A stretch of 64,000 nucleotides of DNA from Bacillus sp. N1-1 (GTDB lineage Bacteria; Bacillota; Bacilli; Bacillales; Guptibacillaceae), in contig NZ_CP046564.1 in assembly GCF_009818105.1 (NCBI RefSeq), positions 2,728,001 to 2,792,000 of the forward strand. Reading direction: 5' to 3'. The notes beneath the pieces are model-generated. The model made no database searches, was not told where the DNA came from, and was given only the letters and a program-made list of their open reading frames with translations. Numbering within the stretch: position 1 is the first letter of the stretch; each line of letters begins with the position of its first letter. The position numbers were made by a program, and so were the translations under genes. This document shows, in pieces, positions 29,591-38,415 of this stretch.

Positions 29591-29981
29591 CTTCGTCTTC
29601 AGTTTCTTTTTTATCAAACGTGATTCCAACAACACTCACATTAACTGCGCTGATTTCTAGCGCAGTCATTGTTAGAAGTGCTTGTCGAATATTTTCTTGC
29701 ACCTTCTCACAAACTTCAGGAATGGATAAACCATAGCTTACCACAACGTATGCATCCAGGATAATGCCATCCTCATCAAGCTCTACCTTGACACCTTTTC
29801 GATGATCTTTTCGCCCAAAGCGTTCGACAACACCTGAAGCGAAATTCCCTCTCATTTCTGCAACACCGTCAACTTCTGAAGCAGCAATACTACCGATTAC
29901 TTCAATAACTTCTGGTGATATTTCGACTTTTCCAAGCCCAGTATCGTGCTCTTCCATTTCAAATGATTGAAGTTCATTCAT
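29586..29981 (-). CDS. yqhY: Asp23/Gls24 family protein YqhY
   Basis: DUF322/Asp23 protein (131 aa) with GKVEISPEVIEVIGSIAASEVDGV and a central VSYGLSIPEVCEKVQENI. YqhY of B. subtilis is linked to acetyl-CoA carboxylase, limiting malonyl-CoA overflow; clustering with accBC here agrees with that. The ATG at 29981 has GAGGTG six bases upstream; an in-frame GTG at 29990 is embedded in that site. C-terminus very acidic (KKETEDEE). Confidence 0.9.
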   Translation of the reverse strand: MNELQSFEMEEHDTGLGKVEISPEVIEVIGSIAASEVDGVAEMRGNFASGVVERFGRKDHRKGVKVELDEDGIILDAYVVVSYGLSIPEVCEKVQENIRQALLTMTALEISAVNVSVVGITFDKKETEDEE

Positions 29982-29991
29982 ATTGAACACC

Positions 29992-31359
29992 TCACTTAGA
30001 ATTCGTTGATTGTTCTGTTAAATCATATTTCTCAAGAAACTTAGTATTAAAATCGCCACTTACAAATTTCTCGTGATTCATTAATCGCATATGGAACGGA
30101 ATGGTCGTTTTGACACCTTCCACCACAAACTCTCCAAGAGCTCGCTTCATTCTAGCAATCGCTTCTTCTCTTGTATCAGCGTAAGTAATGAGCTTTGCTA
30201 CCATTGAATCATAGAAAGGCAAAATATCATAACCAGGATAGACAGCAGAATCCACACGAACTCCAAATCCACCTGGAGGGAGGTACATGTCGACCTTTCC
30301 TGGAGATGGCATAAATTTCTTGTCAGGGTCTTCTGCATTAATGCGGCATTCAATCGCCCATCCTTTGAACGTTACATCTTCCTGGGTGTACCGCAACGTT
30401 TCGTCAGAAGCTGCTCGAATTTGCTCTTTAATTAGATCAATACCCGTTACCATTTCTGTCACAGGATGCTCAACCTGAATACGTGTATTCATTTCCATAA
30501 AATAAAAATTCCCTGTTGGCTCAAAAATAAACTCAACTGTGCCTGCTCCTGAATATTGAACAGCTTTTGCGGCTCGTACAGCAGCATCGCCCATTTTTTT
30601 TCTAATCGTTTCATCTAGAGCTGGAGAGGGAGTTTCCTCAACAAGCTTTTGCAAACGTCTTTGGATTGAACAATCCCGTTCTCCAAGATGAATCGCATTT
30701 CCATGATTATCAGCAAGAACCTGAATTTCCACGTGGCGGAAATCTTCGATAAACTTTTCGATGTAGACACCAGGATTACCAAATGCTGTTGATGCTTCTT
30801 GTTGGGTAATGTTAATCCCTTTTACTAATTCATTCTCATCCTTAGCAATCCGGATACCTTTACCACCACCGCCAGCGGTTGCTTTAATAATGACAGGATA
30901 TCCCATCTCATTAGCTAGAGCTACCGCTTCGTCTGCACCGCTAACAATTCCTTCTGAACCGGGTACAATTGGAACTCCCGCTTCCTTCATTGTTGTTCTT
31001 GCAACGTCTTTTGTACCCATACGGCTAATCGCTTCTGGGCTTGGTCCAACAAATGTCACATTACATTCTCTACAGAGCTCTGCAAAGTCAGCATTTTCAG
31101 AAAGAAATCCATAACCAGGATGAATGGCGTCAACACCTGTTACAGTCGCAATACTCATGATGTTTGTGAAATTTAAATAACTGTCTTTCGATGCTGTTGG
31201 TCCAATGCAATAAGCCTCGTCTGCTAACCTAACGTGCAGGGCCTCTTTATCAGCTTGAGAGTACACCGCTACCGTTTCAATACCAAGCTCTTCACAAGCT
31301 CGGATAATTCGAACGGCAATCTCTCCTCTGTTCGCTACAAGTAATTTCTTAATTTCCAT
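29992..31359 (-). CDS. accC: Acetyl-CoA carboxylase, biotin carboxylase subunit
   Basis: ATP-grasp enzyme (455 aa) carboxylating the biotin on AccB, first step of fatty acid synthesis. [14 protein letters not shown] is the glycine loop, [16 protein letters not shown] and [14 protein letters not shown] are the ATP and bicarbonate motifs. Eleven bp after accB. Length and motifs are standard. Confidence 0.95.
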   Translation of the reverse strand: MEIKKLLVANRGEIAVRIIRACEELGIETVAVYSQADKEALHVRLADEAYCIGPTASKDSYLNFTNIMSIATVTGVDAIHPGYGFLSENADFAELCRECNVTFVGPSPEAISRMGTKDVARTTMKEAGVPIVPGSEGIVSGADEAVALANEMGYPVIIKATAGGGGKGIRIAKDENELVKGINITQQEASTAFGNPGVYIEKFIEDFRHVEIQVLADNHGNAIHLGERDCSIQRRLQKLVEETPSPALDETIRKKMGDAAVRAAKAVQYSGAGTVEFIFEPTGNFYFMEMNTRIQVEHPVTEMVTGIDLIKEQIRAASDETLRYTQEDVTFKGWAIECRINAEDPDKKFMPSPGKVDMYLPPGGFGVRVDSAVYPGYDILPFYDSMVAKLITYADTREEAIARMKRALGEFVVEGVKTTIPFHMRLMNHEKFVSGDFNTKFLEKYDLTEQSTNSK

Positions 31360-31370
31360 GCCATCATCAC

Positions 31371-31859
31371 CTATGCTTTCACTAAAAACAGAGGTTGTCC
31401 GTATTCAACTAGCTGTCCATCCTCAACTAGCATTTCAACAATTTCTCCATTTACCTCTGCTTCTATTTCATTAAAAAGCTTCATTGCTTCAATGATGCAG
31501 ACTACGCTATCTTCTGAAACTTTCTCTCCCGTTTTCACGTAAAGTTCCGATTCAGGATTCGGACGAGCATAGAACGTTCCAACCATTGGTGATTCGATTT
31601 TATGTAATGATTCATCTTGTACTTCTTCTTTTTCAGCCGCTTTAGGTTCTTCTTTTACAGGAGAAGAAGCCGGCATAGTTTGATCAACAGGCTGTTGTGC
31701 AATAGTTTGCTGTACAGGTTGTTGAACAGGTGCTTCTGCATATTGCACTTCGTTTTTCTTTAATACAATCTTAGATCCATCACTTTCATATTCAAATTCA
31801 TCAATGCTTGATTGATCAATTAGTTTGATCAATTCGCGAATTTCTTGAACTTTTAACAA
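31371..31859 (-). CDS. accB: Acetyl-CoA carboxylase, biotin carboxyl carrier protein
   Basis: Biotin carrier (162 aa). N-terminal helix ([20 protein letters not shown]), a Gln/Pro/Ala-rich linker (about 40-85) and the biotinyl domain with [12 protein letters not shown], biotinylated at Lys127. The TTG at 31859 is chosen because GGGAG lies eight bases upstream; the GTG at 31868 overlaps that site. The 331-bp interval upstream holds a promoter-like site and the spoIIIAH terminator. Confidence 0.93.
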   Translation of the reverse strand: MLKVQEIRELIKLIDQSSIDEFEYESDGSKIVLKKNEVQYAEAPVQQPVQQTIAQQPVDQTMPASSPVKEEPKAAEKEEVQDESLHKIESPMVGTFYARPNPESELYVKTGEKVSEDSVVCIIEAMKLFNEIEAEVNGEIVEMLVEDGQLVEYGQPLFLVKA

Positions 31860-31942
31860 GATTTCCACTCCCTGTCGTCTTTTTGCTAATTTTAGATAGT
31901 AAGGAGGTTTTCTGTATAGAAGACACTCTCCAACTTATAGCG

Positions 31943-31951
31943 ATTATAGCA
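31943..31951 (-). promoter_or_regulatory. Extended -10 promoter candidate for accB
   Basis: TGCTATAAT on the minus strand, an extended -10 (TGnTATAAT), 84 bp upstream of accB. No good -35 was seen. The rest of the 31860-32190 interval holds an 8-bp dyad CGTTTTCA/TGAAAACG (32125-32151) and no ORF. Confidence 0.5.
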
Positions 31952-32162
31952 TAATAATAATGACCATTAGTATCTCCAATAAAACTTACAGTCAATCAAA
32001 CCTCTAATTAAGACCATTATATAACAGCTGGTCCTAAGCCTATTTATCATATCATATCTTACGGTTACTTGGTAGAAGTCAAACTTGCATTACCTCCTCC
32101 ACTAAGGGTAACAAATAAAGAAATCGTTTTCACTACTATTTTTTGAAAACGCGCCTAATTAT

Positions 32163-32192
32163 AAAAAAAGAGATGGAGTAATCTCCATCTCT
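32163..32192 (-). terminator. Terminator of the spoIIIA operon
   Basis: Perfect 10-bp stem AGAGATGGAG / CTCCATCTCT, 4-nt loop and six T on the minus strand; begins in the spoIIIAH stop codon. Confidence 0.9.
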
Positions 32193-32748
32193 ACTTTGCC
32201 ACAGGCTGAAATTCTACAGCGATTCTATGACCTTCCCCTAGCTGTTCTTCTGCTAGCACCATAATGTTATTTGCTTCTTCATTTGATAGCTGATCCGCTT
32301 TAACAATTACTCTTACTTTCTCGTCGTCAAGCGTATAAACCACTGCATCGCTATACCCTTCTGACTTTATCACATTTTCTAAAACTGATTCCTTTTGAGA
32401 CAATGCCATTAATTCTTGACGTTGTTCGTGCGCTTCATTTCGTAAGTCTGCTGATGCTTCGCTTGCAATCACAGCCGTATAATCTTCAATCGCTGCATCT
32501 CGCTGTTCTTGAATTTCAAGCCTAAGCGCAGCAAAGGCTTCATCGCCGGAAACATTCATCGAAACGGATTTATCTTCAACACCATTCGTTTCTTTCGCTT
32601 CTTCTCCTTTCGCCCCTTCCTCGCTTTGCTCCTGATCTCCCACATATGCCACATTATCCGTACCAGGTGTCATGATGTAATAAGCTGATAAAACAATAAT
32701 TAAACTTAGCATTGTTAATAACCATACCGTTTGCTTTTTTAAGACCAT
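32191..32748 (-). CDS. spoIIIAH: Stage III sporulation protein AH
   Basis: Mother-cell membrane protein (185 aa) that binds forespore SpoIIQ and forms a ring of the feeding-tube (A-Q) complex. One N-terminal helix (VWLLTMLSLIIVLSAYYIM), an acidic linker and a C-terminal ring-forming domain (about 90-185) with the pattern SNEEANNIMVLAEEQL. Ends the spoIIIA operon. AAAGGGGGAATCATAAA precedes the ATG. Confidence 0.94.
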   Translation of the reverse strand: MVLKKQTVWLLTMLSLIIVLSAYYIMTPGTDNVAYVGDQEQSEEGAKGEEAKETNGVEDKSVSMNVSGDEAFAALRLEIQEQRDAAIEDYTAVIASEASADLRNEAHEQRQELMALSQKESVLENVIKSEGYSDAVVYTLDDEKVRVIVKADQLSNEEANNIMVLAEEQLGEGHRIAVEFQPVAK

Positions 32749-32749
32749 T

Positions 32750-33388
32750 TTATGATTCCCCCTTTAGTTTTTTCGGCAAAACCATCACCCGATGACTTTT
32801 CACATCAAGTAGTCTCGTCACTGCATCGACAATCATTTTTTTCACTTCCATGTTTTCTGCTCCGACCGCCACGACAACTACACCTCTTACAACCGGCTTC
32901 TTCGTACTTACTACGATCGGTCCTTGACCATTATCATTCTGGACAATAACGACTTGTTCATCGCTTGATTGTTCTTCAATCTTTCTCGAACCTCCCTCGT
33001 TTGGAGATTCATAAGTATATTTATCAGTAGAAGTGCTGTTTTTCTCCACAACTTTTTGCTCTGTAGAATCTAAATTAACAATGACAGTGGCGTCTGACAC
33101 TCCAGCCACTTCGTCTAACGCTTCCTTTAATTGTGTTTCATACATATTTTCATATTCTGACATTGACGAGGGACTGGACTTTTTTTGACTAAAAGCTTCT
33201 TCACTTTCCGATGAACTCTCCTGCTCATTGAACACTTGCTGGCCCGGGTCAGGTGTCGAGAAGAAACTACCGGAAAACATGAAGATGACACCAAGCCCTG
33301 CTGCAATAATTAAATAATAAAGCGGGATTCCTTTTTTCTTCTTCGGTTTTTTCAATTGATCTAGCCAGCTTGTTGGTTTTTCATCCAT
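32750..33388 (-). CDS. spoIIIAG: Stage III sporulation protein AG
   Basis: Ring-forming component of the A-Q channel (212 aa). One membrane helix (about 22-40, YYLIIAAGLGVIFMFSG), then a Ser/Glu-rich linker and a YscJ-like domain (KEALDEVAGVSDATVIVNL; VRGVVVVAVGAENMEVKKMI). The ATG at 33388 lies 5 bp after the spoIIIAF stop with GGGAGGAG upstream; the upstream frame is open but unlikely to be translated. Confidence 0.93.
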   Translation of the reverse strand: MDEKPTSWLDQLKKPKKKKGIPLYYLIIAAGLGVIFMFSGSFFSTPDPGQQVFNEQESSSESEEAFSQKKSSPSSMSEYENMYETQLKEALDEVAGVSDATVIVNLDSTEQKVVEKNSTSTDKYTYESPNEGGSRKIEEQSSDEQVVIVQNDNGQGPIVVSTKKPVVRGVVVVAVGAENMEVKKMIVDAVTRLLDVKSHRVMVLPKKLKGES

Positions 33389-33393
33389 GTTAC

Positions 33394-33996
33394 CTATTCT
33401 CCTCCCTTCACCTGAACGCCAACCTGGTTTGGATATAATCCCCATTCATCAGCTAGAAAATAAGCGACTTTCTTTGACTGTGCATCTGTTGAGTGAACCT
33501 CTTCTTCCAAAATATCAAATGATACCGATACAGCTTCGACTTCCTGAACATCCGTTTCTACCGCCTTACTTACCGTTACTGCAATTTGTTCAATATTCTT
33601 TTCTCCCTCTGCACCTTTTAGCTCAAGACCTACATGTGTAATTTCAAGGTTAAACTGGTCTCTCAACTCCTTTTCAACCTGGCTTTTCATTTGGACAGCC
33701 ATTTGTTCTTCAATATATGCAGCATTGGATGCTTGTATTTCACTTTTCTTTGATTCTATCTGATTTTCCATTCTTACATCCGGAGTCGAATCTGTGAGAG
33801 CCGCTGACCTTAACATTGAATCAAAATCTTTTGTGAAGATTGTTAGAATAGGCGATAGAATAACAGCCATTAACATTAATCCGATGACCATTTTGACATA
33901 TCGCTGCATATTGGAATTTGGCAACAGCAATTCAAGCACGGTAGCAAGTAAAATAAGAACAATGATATTCGTGATCCATCCCGTAATAACTGCCAC
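33394..33996 (-). CDS. spoIIIAF: Stage III sporulation protein AF
   Basis: Membrane protein (200 aa) with two N-terminal helices (about 5-25 and 33-53) and a periplasm-like domain ending VSFDILEEE and VAYFLADEWGLYPNQVGVQV. Required for the A-Q channel in the mother cell. GTG start with AGGAGG upstream. The sequence diverges quickly between species; identity is secure from position in the operon. Confidence 0.92.
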   Translation of the reverse strand: MAVITGWITNIIVLILLATVLELLLPNSNMQRYVKMVIGLMLMAVILSPILTIFTKDFDSMLRSAALTDSTPDVRMENQIESKKSEIQASNAAYIEEQMAVQMKSQVEKELRDQFNLEITHVGLELKGAEGEKNIEQIAVTVSKAVETDVQEVEAVSVSFDILEEEVHSTDAQSKKVAYFLADEWGLYPNQVGVQVKGGE

Positions 33997-34006
33997 TTCA
34001 AACCTC

Positions 34007-35200
34007 CTAACGCACCATTAGCGTAATATTTCCAGATGCTATAATAATTGTTACCGCTAAGAAAAACATCAATGAAACAATGGCAAGAGCTGCAAAAATA
34101 AATAAAATACTTTTTGATATTACATTAAGAGACTGGATAATTGGTCCTCCTCCTAATGGTTGAATGACAGCTGCCGCAATGTTGTAAATCAGCACTAGTG
34201 ATAAAACTTTTAGTGCAGGGAAGGCACATATCATTAGTAAAATGACAACCCCAGCTAGTCCAACCGTATTTTTTAAGAGCACTGAGGCACTTAGTACGGT
34301 ATCTGTTGCGTCCGTGAACATTCGTCCTACAACAGGTATAAAATTACCAGTTACAAATTTAGCCGCACGAATCGTGACACCATCTGCTACGGCAGTTGAG
34401 GCACCCTGCACTGAAATCACGCCTAAAAACACTGCAAAAAATACTCCTAGTGTACCGATCGCTACGTTTCGTAGTAAATTAGAAAGCTGAGTAACTTTGT
34501 ACTGCTCACTAATCGTACTTACAATGGCAAGAACTGCGGACAGAAAAAGCATTGGTAGTACAAACTTCTGAATAAGCAACCCACCAGTGTTAACTAAAAA
34601 CAGGACGATTGGGTGAAAAAAAGCTACAGAAGCCACGCCACCAACAGAAGCAATCAATGCTAAAAGTAGCGGAATTAACGCTAAGAGAAACCCCATCATA
34701 TTCGCTATCGCACTTTCTGTATATTGAATCGCCACATGAAAACTATTAAGCGCAAGAATAATTAAAACCATATAGATAATGCCATACGCCACTGTGCTTA
34801 CTGCTTTATGTTCAAAGGCATTTTGCATGTTTTGTAACAGAATGCTGAAAATAGTTAACAATATTAAGCTACCAAGCAATTTGCCGTGGACAAGCAATTC
34901 ATGAAAAAGAAATTTCAACAAACCTAATAAATAAGCTTTTAAAGAAAATTGTTTTTCTCCTTTTATAAATTCCAAGAAGGAACCTTTCTGGCTTTCAGGT
35001 AAAAAGCCACCATACTCTTCGATCACTTCGTCCCAATAGGCCTGAATCTCTTGTAAGCCGAGTGTATTCAACTGCTTGTCTACAATTTGAGTAGTTAGCG
35101 GCTCATCTTCTTCGCCCTGCGCAAGTGCTGTAGATTGAAATTGCAATAAGGTGAAGCAGAGGAATAGTAGCATCAACATCGTTTTTTTCATGTGAGGCAT
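34007..35200 (-). CDS. spoIIIAE: Stage III sporulation protein AE
   Basis: Polytopic membrane protein (397 aa) with a cleavable signal peptide (MKKTMLMLLFLCFTLLQ to AQG) and about six to eight helices. GVISVQGASTAVADGVTIRAAKFV and VVGRMFTDATDTVL match the family. Proposed channel component in the mother-cell membrane. The ATG at 35200 has GGGAGGAGCAGGAC upstream. Confidence 0.94.
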   Translation of the reverse strand: MPHMKKTMLMLLFLCFTLLQFQSTALAQGEEDEPLTTQIVDKQLNTLGLQEIQAYWDEVIEEYGGFLPESQKGSFLEFIKGEKQFSLKAYLLGLLKFLFHELLVHGKLLGSLILLTIFSILLQNMQNAFEHKAVSTVAYGIIYMVLIILALNSFHVAIQYTESAIANMMGFLLALIPLLLALIASVGGVASVAFFHPIVLFLVNTGGLLIQKFVLPMLFLSAVLAIVSTISEQYKVTQLSNLLRNVAIGTLGVFFAVFLGVISVQGASTAVADGVTIRAAKFVTGNFIPVVGRMFTDATDTVLSASVLLKNTVGLAGVVILLMICAFPALKVLSLVLIYNIAAAVIQPLGGGPIIQSLNVISKSILFIFAALAIVSLMFFLAVTIIIASGNITLMVR

Positions 35201-35216
35201 GTCCTGCTCCTCCCTC

Positions 35217-35615
35217 TTATGATGGTAAAAGTTTAAGCACCGTTTCGATAATCAGTGTAAGAATCGGTATGGCCATCGCTAAGATTAACAATTTACCAGC
35301 AAGTTCAATCTTCGAAGCAATTGCCCCTTGACCAGCATCTCTCACAATTTGCGCACCGAATTCAGCAATATAAGCAATTCCTATAATTTTCAACACCGTT
35401 TCAACATAGACAATTTCCACATTTGCTTTCGATGCCAAACTTTCTAACATTTCAATAATATGTTGAATTTCTCCAATTAAATATAGAAAAATCAAAGCGC
35501 CTGTGAAAACCGTTATTGTAAAGGCAAACACAGGCTTTTGTTCTTTGACAACAATGACAAGGAAGGTAGCGATTAAACCTAAACCGACGATTTGCAAAAT
35601 ATCAATCGCAGTCAC
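35217..35615 (-). CDS. spoIIIAD: Stage III sporulation protein AD
   Basis: Small membrane protein (132 aa) with three to four helices; LQIVGLGLIATFLVIVVKEQKP and YIAEFGAQIVRDAGQGAIA are family hallmarks. The GTG start lies directly on the AGGGGG ribosome site, so initiation a few codons later, or by coupling with spoIIIAC 3 bp upstream, is possible. Confidence 0.93.
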   Translation of the reverse strand: MTAIDILQIVGLGLIATFLVIVVKEQKPVFAFTITVFTGALIFLYLIGEIQHIIEMLESLASKANVEIVYVETVLKIIGIAYIAEFGAQIVRDAGQGAIASKIELAGKLLILAMAIPILTLIIETVLKLLPS

Positions 35616-35618
35616 CCC

Positions 35619-35825
35619 CTAACCCTGGAAAAGGAAGACCCCTCGTATTTTCTGAAAAAGATCGTCAATGATTGTGATTACCATATAAAGGACAACGATA
35701 AAACCAATTAAGGTAACCCAGTGCGCATATTCCTCTTTCCCCATTTGCTTAAGAATCGTATGAAGCATTGCCACAATGATCCCGATACCCGCTATTTGGA
35801 AAATTGTATTCACATCATGATTCAT
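35619..35825 (-). CDS. spoIIIAC: Stage III sporulation protein AC
   Basis: A 68-aa protein with two membrane helices (about 7-25 and 33-52) and the conserved GIIVAMLHTILKQMGKEEYA. Related in sequence to SpoIIIAD. Usual family length. GGAGGAAACGGAA precedes the ATG. Confidence 0.94.
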   Translation of the reverse strand: MNHDVNTIFQIAGIGIIVAMLHTILKQMGKEEYAHWVTLIGFIVVLYMVITIIDDLFQKIRGVFLFQG

Positions 35826-35844
35826 TTCCGTTTCCTCCCAATGA

Positions 35845-36357
35845 CTAAATCAATAGAATGACAAGAAGAATCCCCCCAAGAACACCAAGACTCTTAAACA
35901 TCCGTTCATACTTCATTTGGTTGTCTCTTGCTTCACTTTCTTCTCTTTCTAAATGAATCAAGGCAAGTTTGATTTGTTTCTGTTCATGCTCCCTATCGTG
36001 TTGTCCAATAGTGGCACCAAGTTGTTTCATTACTTCTTTTTCTTCTTGCTTAAAAGCCGTATACTTCCAAACCTCATCCATACTTTCCATCCACGCTTCA
36101 TAAGCTGTGCCTTGTCCAGCATCGAGCTTTTTCCGAAATGAATCGAAAAACCAGGAAATTGGGTGGCCTACCTGTCTACAAATGTGACTACAGGCAACAC
36201 TGAGCGGTGTCATTCCATATACAATTTCAGCTTCCAATGACTGAAGTGCCGCTTTTAACTGCCGCAATTGTCGAGATCGTTCGCTCACAGTTCTTGACCA
36301 TTCCACACCTGCCCACGTACTCGCTAAAATAATGAGCACTGCACCTAATAGCTTCAT
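35845..36357 (-). CDS. spoIIIAB: Stage III sporulation protein AB
   Basis: Membrane protein (170 aa) with a helix at each end and a soluble helical middle, resembling type II secretion GspF domains. RSRQLRQLKAALQSLEAEI and YGMTPLSVACSHI are typical. Directly follows spoIIIAA; AAAAAGGTGATCTAGC precedes the ATG. Confidence 0.94.
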   Translation of the reverse strand: MKLLGAVLIILASTWAGVEWSRTVSERSRQLRQLKAALQSLEAEIVYGMTPLSVACSHICRQVGHPISWFFDSFRKKLDAGQGTAYEAWMESMDEVWKYTAFKQEEKEVMKQLGATIGQHDREHEQKQIKLALIHLEREESEARDNQMKYERMFKSLGVLGGILLVILLI

Positions 36358-36358
36358 G

Positions 36359-37294
36359 CTAGATCACCTTTTTACGTCGAATTTCCTTACCCGTTTTATC
36401 TTTGATCGCATGAATCGTCCCAGGACCATTTTTACGTGACAGTTCGACAATTCTTTCAAAAGATCCAGAGTTCAATAAACCTTTCATACTTGGCCTTCTG
36501 TGTAAATCATCCATACTCGTTCCGTGGACAGTTACAACAAGATTAATACCAGCATTAATTGCTTCAACAATAGCTTCACTATCTTCTTTTCGACCAATTT
36601 CATCAACGATCAATATTTCTGGACTCATGGAACGAATCATCATCATCATTCCTTCTGCTTTTGGACAAGCATCCAAAACATCGACGCGATTTCCTAACCG
36701 ATGTTGAGGGATTCCATGGACACAACCAGCAATTTCAGATCGTTCATCAACAATCCCTACTTTAGCTGACGGAATCCTTCTTACGTCATCGCCTTCAGCC
36801 ATTATTCGAGTTAAATCACGTAGCATCGTCGTTTTACCGGATTGAGGTGGTCCTAGAATAATTGTATTTGTCCAACCCCCTGCATAAAGATATGATACAA
36901 GCGGTACAGCTATACCAAGCTTTTGTTTTGCAATTCTGACATTATATGATGCGATGTCACGGATCGCTTTAACATGTCCGTTTAGCGTAATGACTTTTCC
37001 AGCAAGTCCGACGCGGTGTCCGCCTTCGATCGTGACAAACCCCTTTTTTAATTCTTCTTCTAACGCGTACAGGGAATAATGACTAAGTTTATTTATCATT
37101 TGTGAACTATCATCTTTTGATATAAAGTATGTTTGGCCGTTTAAGAGAGGAAAATTCGGTTTTCCATTGATCATTATTTCAAGCGGACGGTTAATGCGCA
37201 TTCGAATTTCTTCAATTGTTGATCTTTCCATCTCTGTGTATTGACCCAGGATTTTCTTTACGTTTTCCGGAAGCACACGAAGAGCTTCTTCCAC
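36359..37294 (-). CDS. spoIIIAA: Stage III sporulation protein AA (secretion-like ATPase)
   Basis: ATPase (311 aa) resembling VirB11/PilT-type secretion motors, thought to energise the A-Q channel. Walker A ILGPPQSGKTTMLRDL, Walker B EILIVDEIGRKEDSEAI and TVHGTSMDDLHRRPS are intact. The GTG at 37294 is chosen with GGAGG seven bases upstream; an upstream GTG at 37312 lies inside the ribosome site. First gene of the operon. Confidence 0.94.
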   Translation of the reverse strand: MEEALRVLPENVKKILGQYTEMERSTIEEIRMRINRPLEIMINGKPNFPLLNGQTYFISKDDSSQMINKLSHYSLYALEEELKKGFVTIEGGHRVGLAGKVITLNGHVKAIRDIASYNVRIAKQKLGIAVPLVSYLYAGGWTNTIILGPPQSGKTTMLRDLTRIMAEGDDVRRIPSAKVGIVDERSEIAGCVHGIPQHRLGNRVDVLDACPKAEGMMMMIRSMSPEILIVDEIGRKEDSEAIVEAINAGINLVVTVHGTSMDDLHRRPSMKGLLNSGSFERIVELSRKNGPGTIHAIKDKTGKEIRRKKVI

Positions 37295-37330
37295 GAATGT
37301 CCCTCCTCCCACTGCTTGTTTCTCTCTACA

Positions 37331-37359
37331 CTACTATTCCTATTACGATCGAAATATGT
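37331..37359 (-). promoter_or_regulatory. Possible sigma-E promoter of spoIIIA
   Basis: ACATATT on the minus strand (37353-37359) resembles the sigma-E -35; the matching -10 region AATAGTAG (37331-37338) is a poor fit to CATACANT. Sigma-E control of this operon is established in B. subtilis, so the location is plausible but not proven. Confidence 0.3.
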
Positions 37360-37370
37360 CTCTATCAAAT

Positions 37371-37631
37371 CTATGAGAGAGTCCCAATTAAAATAAAGCC
37401 TACACCAATTACAATGAAAAGAATTTTTGTAATTGATAGATCTCCTGCTAGACCAATTAGTCCCGCTGTCATAGTAACTACAAGGATGATTGGCCCCACG
37501 ATGGCTAAAAATGCATTGATCAACATTGCGGTTTTAAGATCATGAATAACTAGAATCAATACAGCTGCAATGAGCTCAATAACACCAGATAGTATGCGAA
37601 GTAAACCCATTACAAGAACGGAATGAATCAT
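37371..37631 (-). CDS. yqhV: YqhV-family small membrane protein
   Basis: An 86-aa protein, almost all hydrophobic, with about three helices (LVMGLLRILSGVIELIAAVL; LINAFLAIVGPIILVV; ILFIVIGVGFILIG). It lies immediately upstream of spoIIIAA, the place of B. subtilis yqhV. The ATG at 37631 has GGAGG six bases upstream. Function unknown. Confidence 0.87.
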   Translation of the reverse strand: MIHSVLVMGLLRILSGVIELIAAVLILVIHDLKTAMLINAFLAIVGPIILVVTMTAGLIGLAGDLSITKILFIVIGVGFILIGTLS

Positions 37632-37713
37632 CCTAACCCTCCCTAATCTGTACAACTTATGATGACACCGAGTATTTCAGAAGAATAAGTTATGGATCAA
37701 TTCTTAAAAGAAC

Positions 37714-37741
37714 ACAAAAAAACCACCCTAATGTGGGTGGT
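37714..37741 (-). terminator. Terminator of the TetR/ABC operon
   Basis: AACCACCC / GGGTGGTT stem, 6-nt loop and seven T on the minus strand; begins at the last base of the tetR stop. Confidence 0.88.
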
Positions 37742-38400
37742 TATCTTGCTTTTAAACCGTGTAATATAAATTGAACTGTTATTTCAATTTCTTTCTCATC
37801 ATCCCAATCTCGATCAGGAACCATCATATATCTCGCTAGAAAAAAACCGAGAATGGCGGTTAATGAAAGTCGGATTGCAGAGGAAGGTGGGATTTCAATC
37901 AATTCTCCTTTTTCTTGAAAGTGAACGACTACTTTTCCAAATCGATCAAATAAATCTTTCGCTATATGCTCGATAAATTGTGTGCGAAGCTCTTCATGGA
38001 AAGGAATTTCCTGAATAAGGATTTTCACAATCGGTAAGTGCTTACGAATAAATGTTTGCCTATTTCTTACAACTGCCTTTAAGAAATCTTCATAGTGCTC
38101 ATAGTCTTGTTTTAGTACTTTATCTAAATCTTTTACGATAAAAGGAGCAACAAGATGACTCATGACAGGTGTAACAATAGCTAGAAGCAAATCTTTTTTC
38201 GTGCGATAGTGGCGAAATATCGTTCCTTCTGCTACACCAGCACGCCTGGCAATTTCGCTAGTTGACGAAGCAGAAAACCCTTTTTCCTGAAACATCTCAA
38301 CCGCTGCTTTTACGATGCGCTTTTGCTTCTCAGTTAAATCTCCGGAATCGCTCACTTCTTCATCAAAAAGCCATTCCATGCTATTCTCTACCTTCTTCAT
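37741..38400 (-). CDS. TetR-family transcriptional regulator
   Basis: A 219-aa regulator with the N-terminal TetR DNA-binding domain (about 22-70; AAVEMFQEKGFSASSTSEIA, GVAEGTIFRHYRTKKDLL) and a helical ligand domain. It is the last gene of an operon with an ABC-2 exporter. Twin 23-bp operators flank the operon promoter, so it probably represses its own operon. The inducing ligand is unknown; RHY after the recognition helix also occurs in drug- and fatty-acid-responsive members. Confidence 0.88.
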   Translation of the reverse strand: MKKVENSMEWLFDEEVSDSGDLTEKQKRIVKAAVEMFQEKGFSASSTSEIARRAGVAEGTIFRHYRTKKDLLLAIVTPVMSHLVAPFIVKDLDKVLKQDYEHYEDFLKAVVRNRQTFIRKHLPIVKILIQEIPFHEELRTQFIEHIAKDLFDRFGKVVVHFQEKGELIEIPPSSAIRLSLTAILGFFLARYMMVPDRDWDDEKEIEITVQFILHGLKAR

Positions 38401-38415
38401 ATGCTCCCCCTGATT

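Noticed and set aside
29486..29623. Plus-strand small ORF (MKGARMSKIYFIHEWGHIRK start) with a fair ribosome site
   Set aside because: It runs through the strong minus-strand terminator at 29553-29590 and into the antisense of yqhY; no coding support beyond about 25 codons.
31966..31986. FapR-like sequence TTAGTATCTCCAATAAA upstream of accB
   Set aside because: Too many mismatches to the FapR consensus dyad, and accBC is not a known FapR target in B. subtilis.
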